A DNA stretch of 20,141 bases from a virus. Below are positions 19,532-20,141 of this stretch, one piece after another. Made by a program: the position numbers and the translations under genes. Under the pieces are notes generated by a model, which saw only the letters and a list, made by a program, of their open reading frames with translations, made no database searches and had not been told where the DNA came from. Each line of letters begins with the position of its first letter. Positions within the stretch are counted from its first letter, which is position 1. The stretch lies in IMG/VR virus record IMGVR_UViG_3300047317_000106, positions 1-20,141 of that record. One strand, 5' to 3'.

Positions 19532-20141
19532 ATGCCGAACACGGCTCCTATGGTGCTGCCGCAGTATCAGGGCAACTATTACGACCTGCAGAACCGTCAG
19601 GCGCTCGCACAGGCCCTGATGGGGCAGGCGATGCAGAATCAGGCGTCGCAGATCCCGACGAACATGCCCGTCATGCCGAAGTACAGCATCGGCGCGGGCC
19701 TCACGCAGCTCGGGCAGGCCTATCTCGCGGCAAAGATGCAGCAGTCTGCGTCGCAAGGGCTGAGCAGTCTCGGTCAGCAGCAGATGGCATATCTCTCGGG
19801 CGGCGGCGCACCGGCGCAGGCTACCGCGCAACAACAGGCTCCGCAGACCGGCACGACGCCGAATCCGTTCGCGGGCGATCAGGGCGGGGCGGCAGCGGGC
19901 GCTACACAGACGGGCACTCCTGCCGCAGCTGCGCCGTCTGGAGGCGGTCTGCTCGCGCCGGGAAGCGCGATGAATCCTTCAGGCATGGATCCGTCCAAGG
20001 CTGCCTATCTCTATTACACGCTTGGCCCGGAGAAGTACTCCGAACAGTTCGTCGCGCCGTATGTGAAGCCGACCGATGCGACGCTGATGGCGCGCGCCGG
20101 CGGAACTGACGTAGTGCAGGCGAATCGCGATGCGCTTCTCA
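19532..20141 (+). CDS. Probable ejection/internal virion protein, 3' end beyond the window
   Basis: The frame opens with ATG at 19532 (GAGG at 19520-19523 upstream) and stays open for 203 codons to the window edge, so only the N-terminal part is seen. It starts MPNTAPMVLPQYQGNYYDLQN and continues with Gln/Met-rich helices (RQALAQALMGQAMQNQASQ, AAKMQQSASQGLSSLGQQQ), an Ala/Gly/Thr/Pro-rich linker (about residues 90-148) and a more folded stretch (SKAAYLYYTLGPEKYSEQFVA). Composition and position match the two previous genes, suggesting a set of ejection proteins. The complete length and any enzymatic domain, such as a lytic transglycosylase, cannot be seen. Confidence 0.7.
   Translation, partial: MPNTAPMVLPQYQGNYYDLQNRQALAQALMGQAMQNQASQIPTNMPVMPKYSIGAGLTQLGQAYLAAKMQQSASQGLSSLGQQQMAYLSGGGAPAQATAQQQAPQTGTTPNPFAGDQGGAAAGATQTGTPAAAAPSGGGLLAPGSAMNPSGMDPSKAAYLYYTLGPEKYSEQFVAPYVKPTDATLMARAGGTDVVQANRDALL

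Noticed and set aside
1-20141. CRISPR arrays, insertion sequences, attachment sites, integrase, lysis genes, diversity-generating retroelement
   Set aside because: Looked for by eye on both strands; no repeat-spacer array, transposase, recombinase, holin/endolysin or reverse-transcriptase pattern was found within this window.

Overview
The window is a contiguous piece of a temperate-type podovirus genome (free phage or prophage). Every recognisable gene is on the + strand, tightly packed, and GC-rich with strong G/C third-position bias. That style, together with the gene content (O-like initiator, P22-like portal, gp10-like tail hub, FmdB-type zinc ribbon, C-terminal S74 chaperone), suggests a phage of Burkholderia, Paraburkholderia, Caballeronia or a related betaproteobacterium. 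From memory the order resembles the Bcep22 / BPP-1 group of podoviruses; this was not checked by search. No integrase, repressor, tRNA, CRISPR array or insertion sequence was seen.

Layout. (1) 2-4606, early/replication block: a DUF559-type nuclease, an O-like replication initiator, a probable helicase loader, a Cys-rich small protein, a RuvC-like resolvase, an inner-membrane-type lipoprotein, several small unknown proteins, and a small winged-helix-like basic protein. Many genes are joined by ATGA or TGATG overlaps. (2) 4655-10579, packaging block: a 57-residue RMF/CrpP-like protein that starts with GTG, a Pro/Ala-rich protein, small and large terminase, a small beta-rich protein, the portal, a zinc ribbon protein and a Met/Pro/Gln-rich protein. 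(3) 10646-16519, head and head-tail joining block: scaffold, major capsid protein, probable cement protein, a strong terminator, an HhH-like/coiled-coil protein, a head-tail adaptor and a gp10-like tail hub. (4) 16655 to the end, ejection block: a GNAT acetyltransferase behind a structured leader, a Gln/Asn-rich protein with a C-terminal S74-type chaperone, a glycine-rich protein, and a gene cut by the window edge.

The non-coding and embedded signals are the most interesting part. A 13-base word, TTCCCGCTGCCTA, occurs three times, each time in the gap that opens blocks 2, 3 and 4; it looks like a phage-specific transcription signal dividing the late genes into three units of about 6 kb. The O-like gene carries two facing clusters of 11-bp direct repeats (GGGGCTT and its complement AAGCCCC) flanking the most AT-rich stretch measured there, a candidate lambda-style origin inside the initiator gene. 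The leader of the GNAT gene can fold into a compact three-way junction followed by a hairpin that buries the Shine-Dalgarno and start codon.

Working together: the initiator and loader would recruit the host helicase to the internal origin, and RuvC would resolve recombination or replication intermediates. The late blocks then package DNA through terminase and portal into a scaffolded capsid, close it with adaptor and hub proteins, and load ejection proteins.
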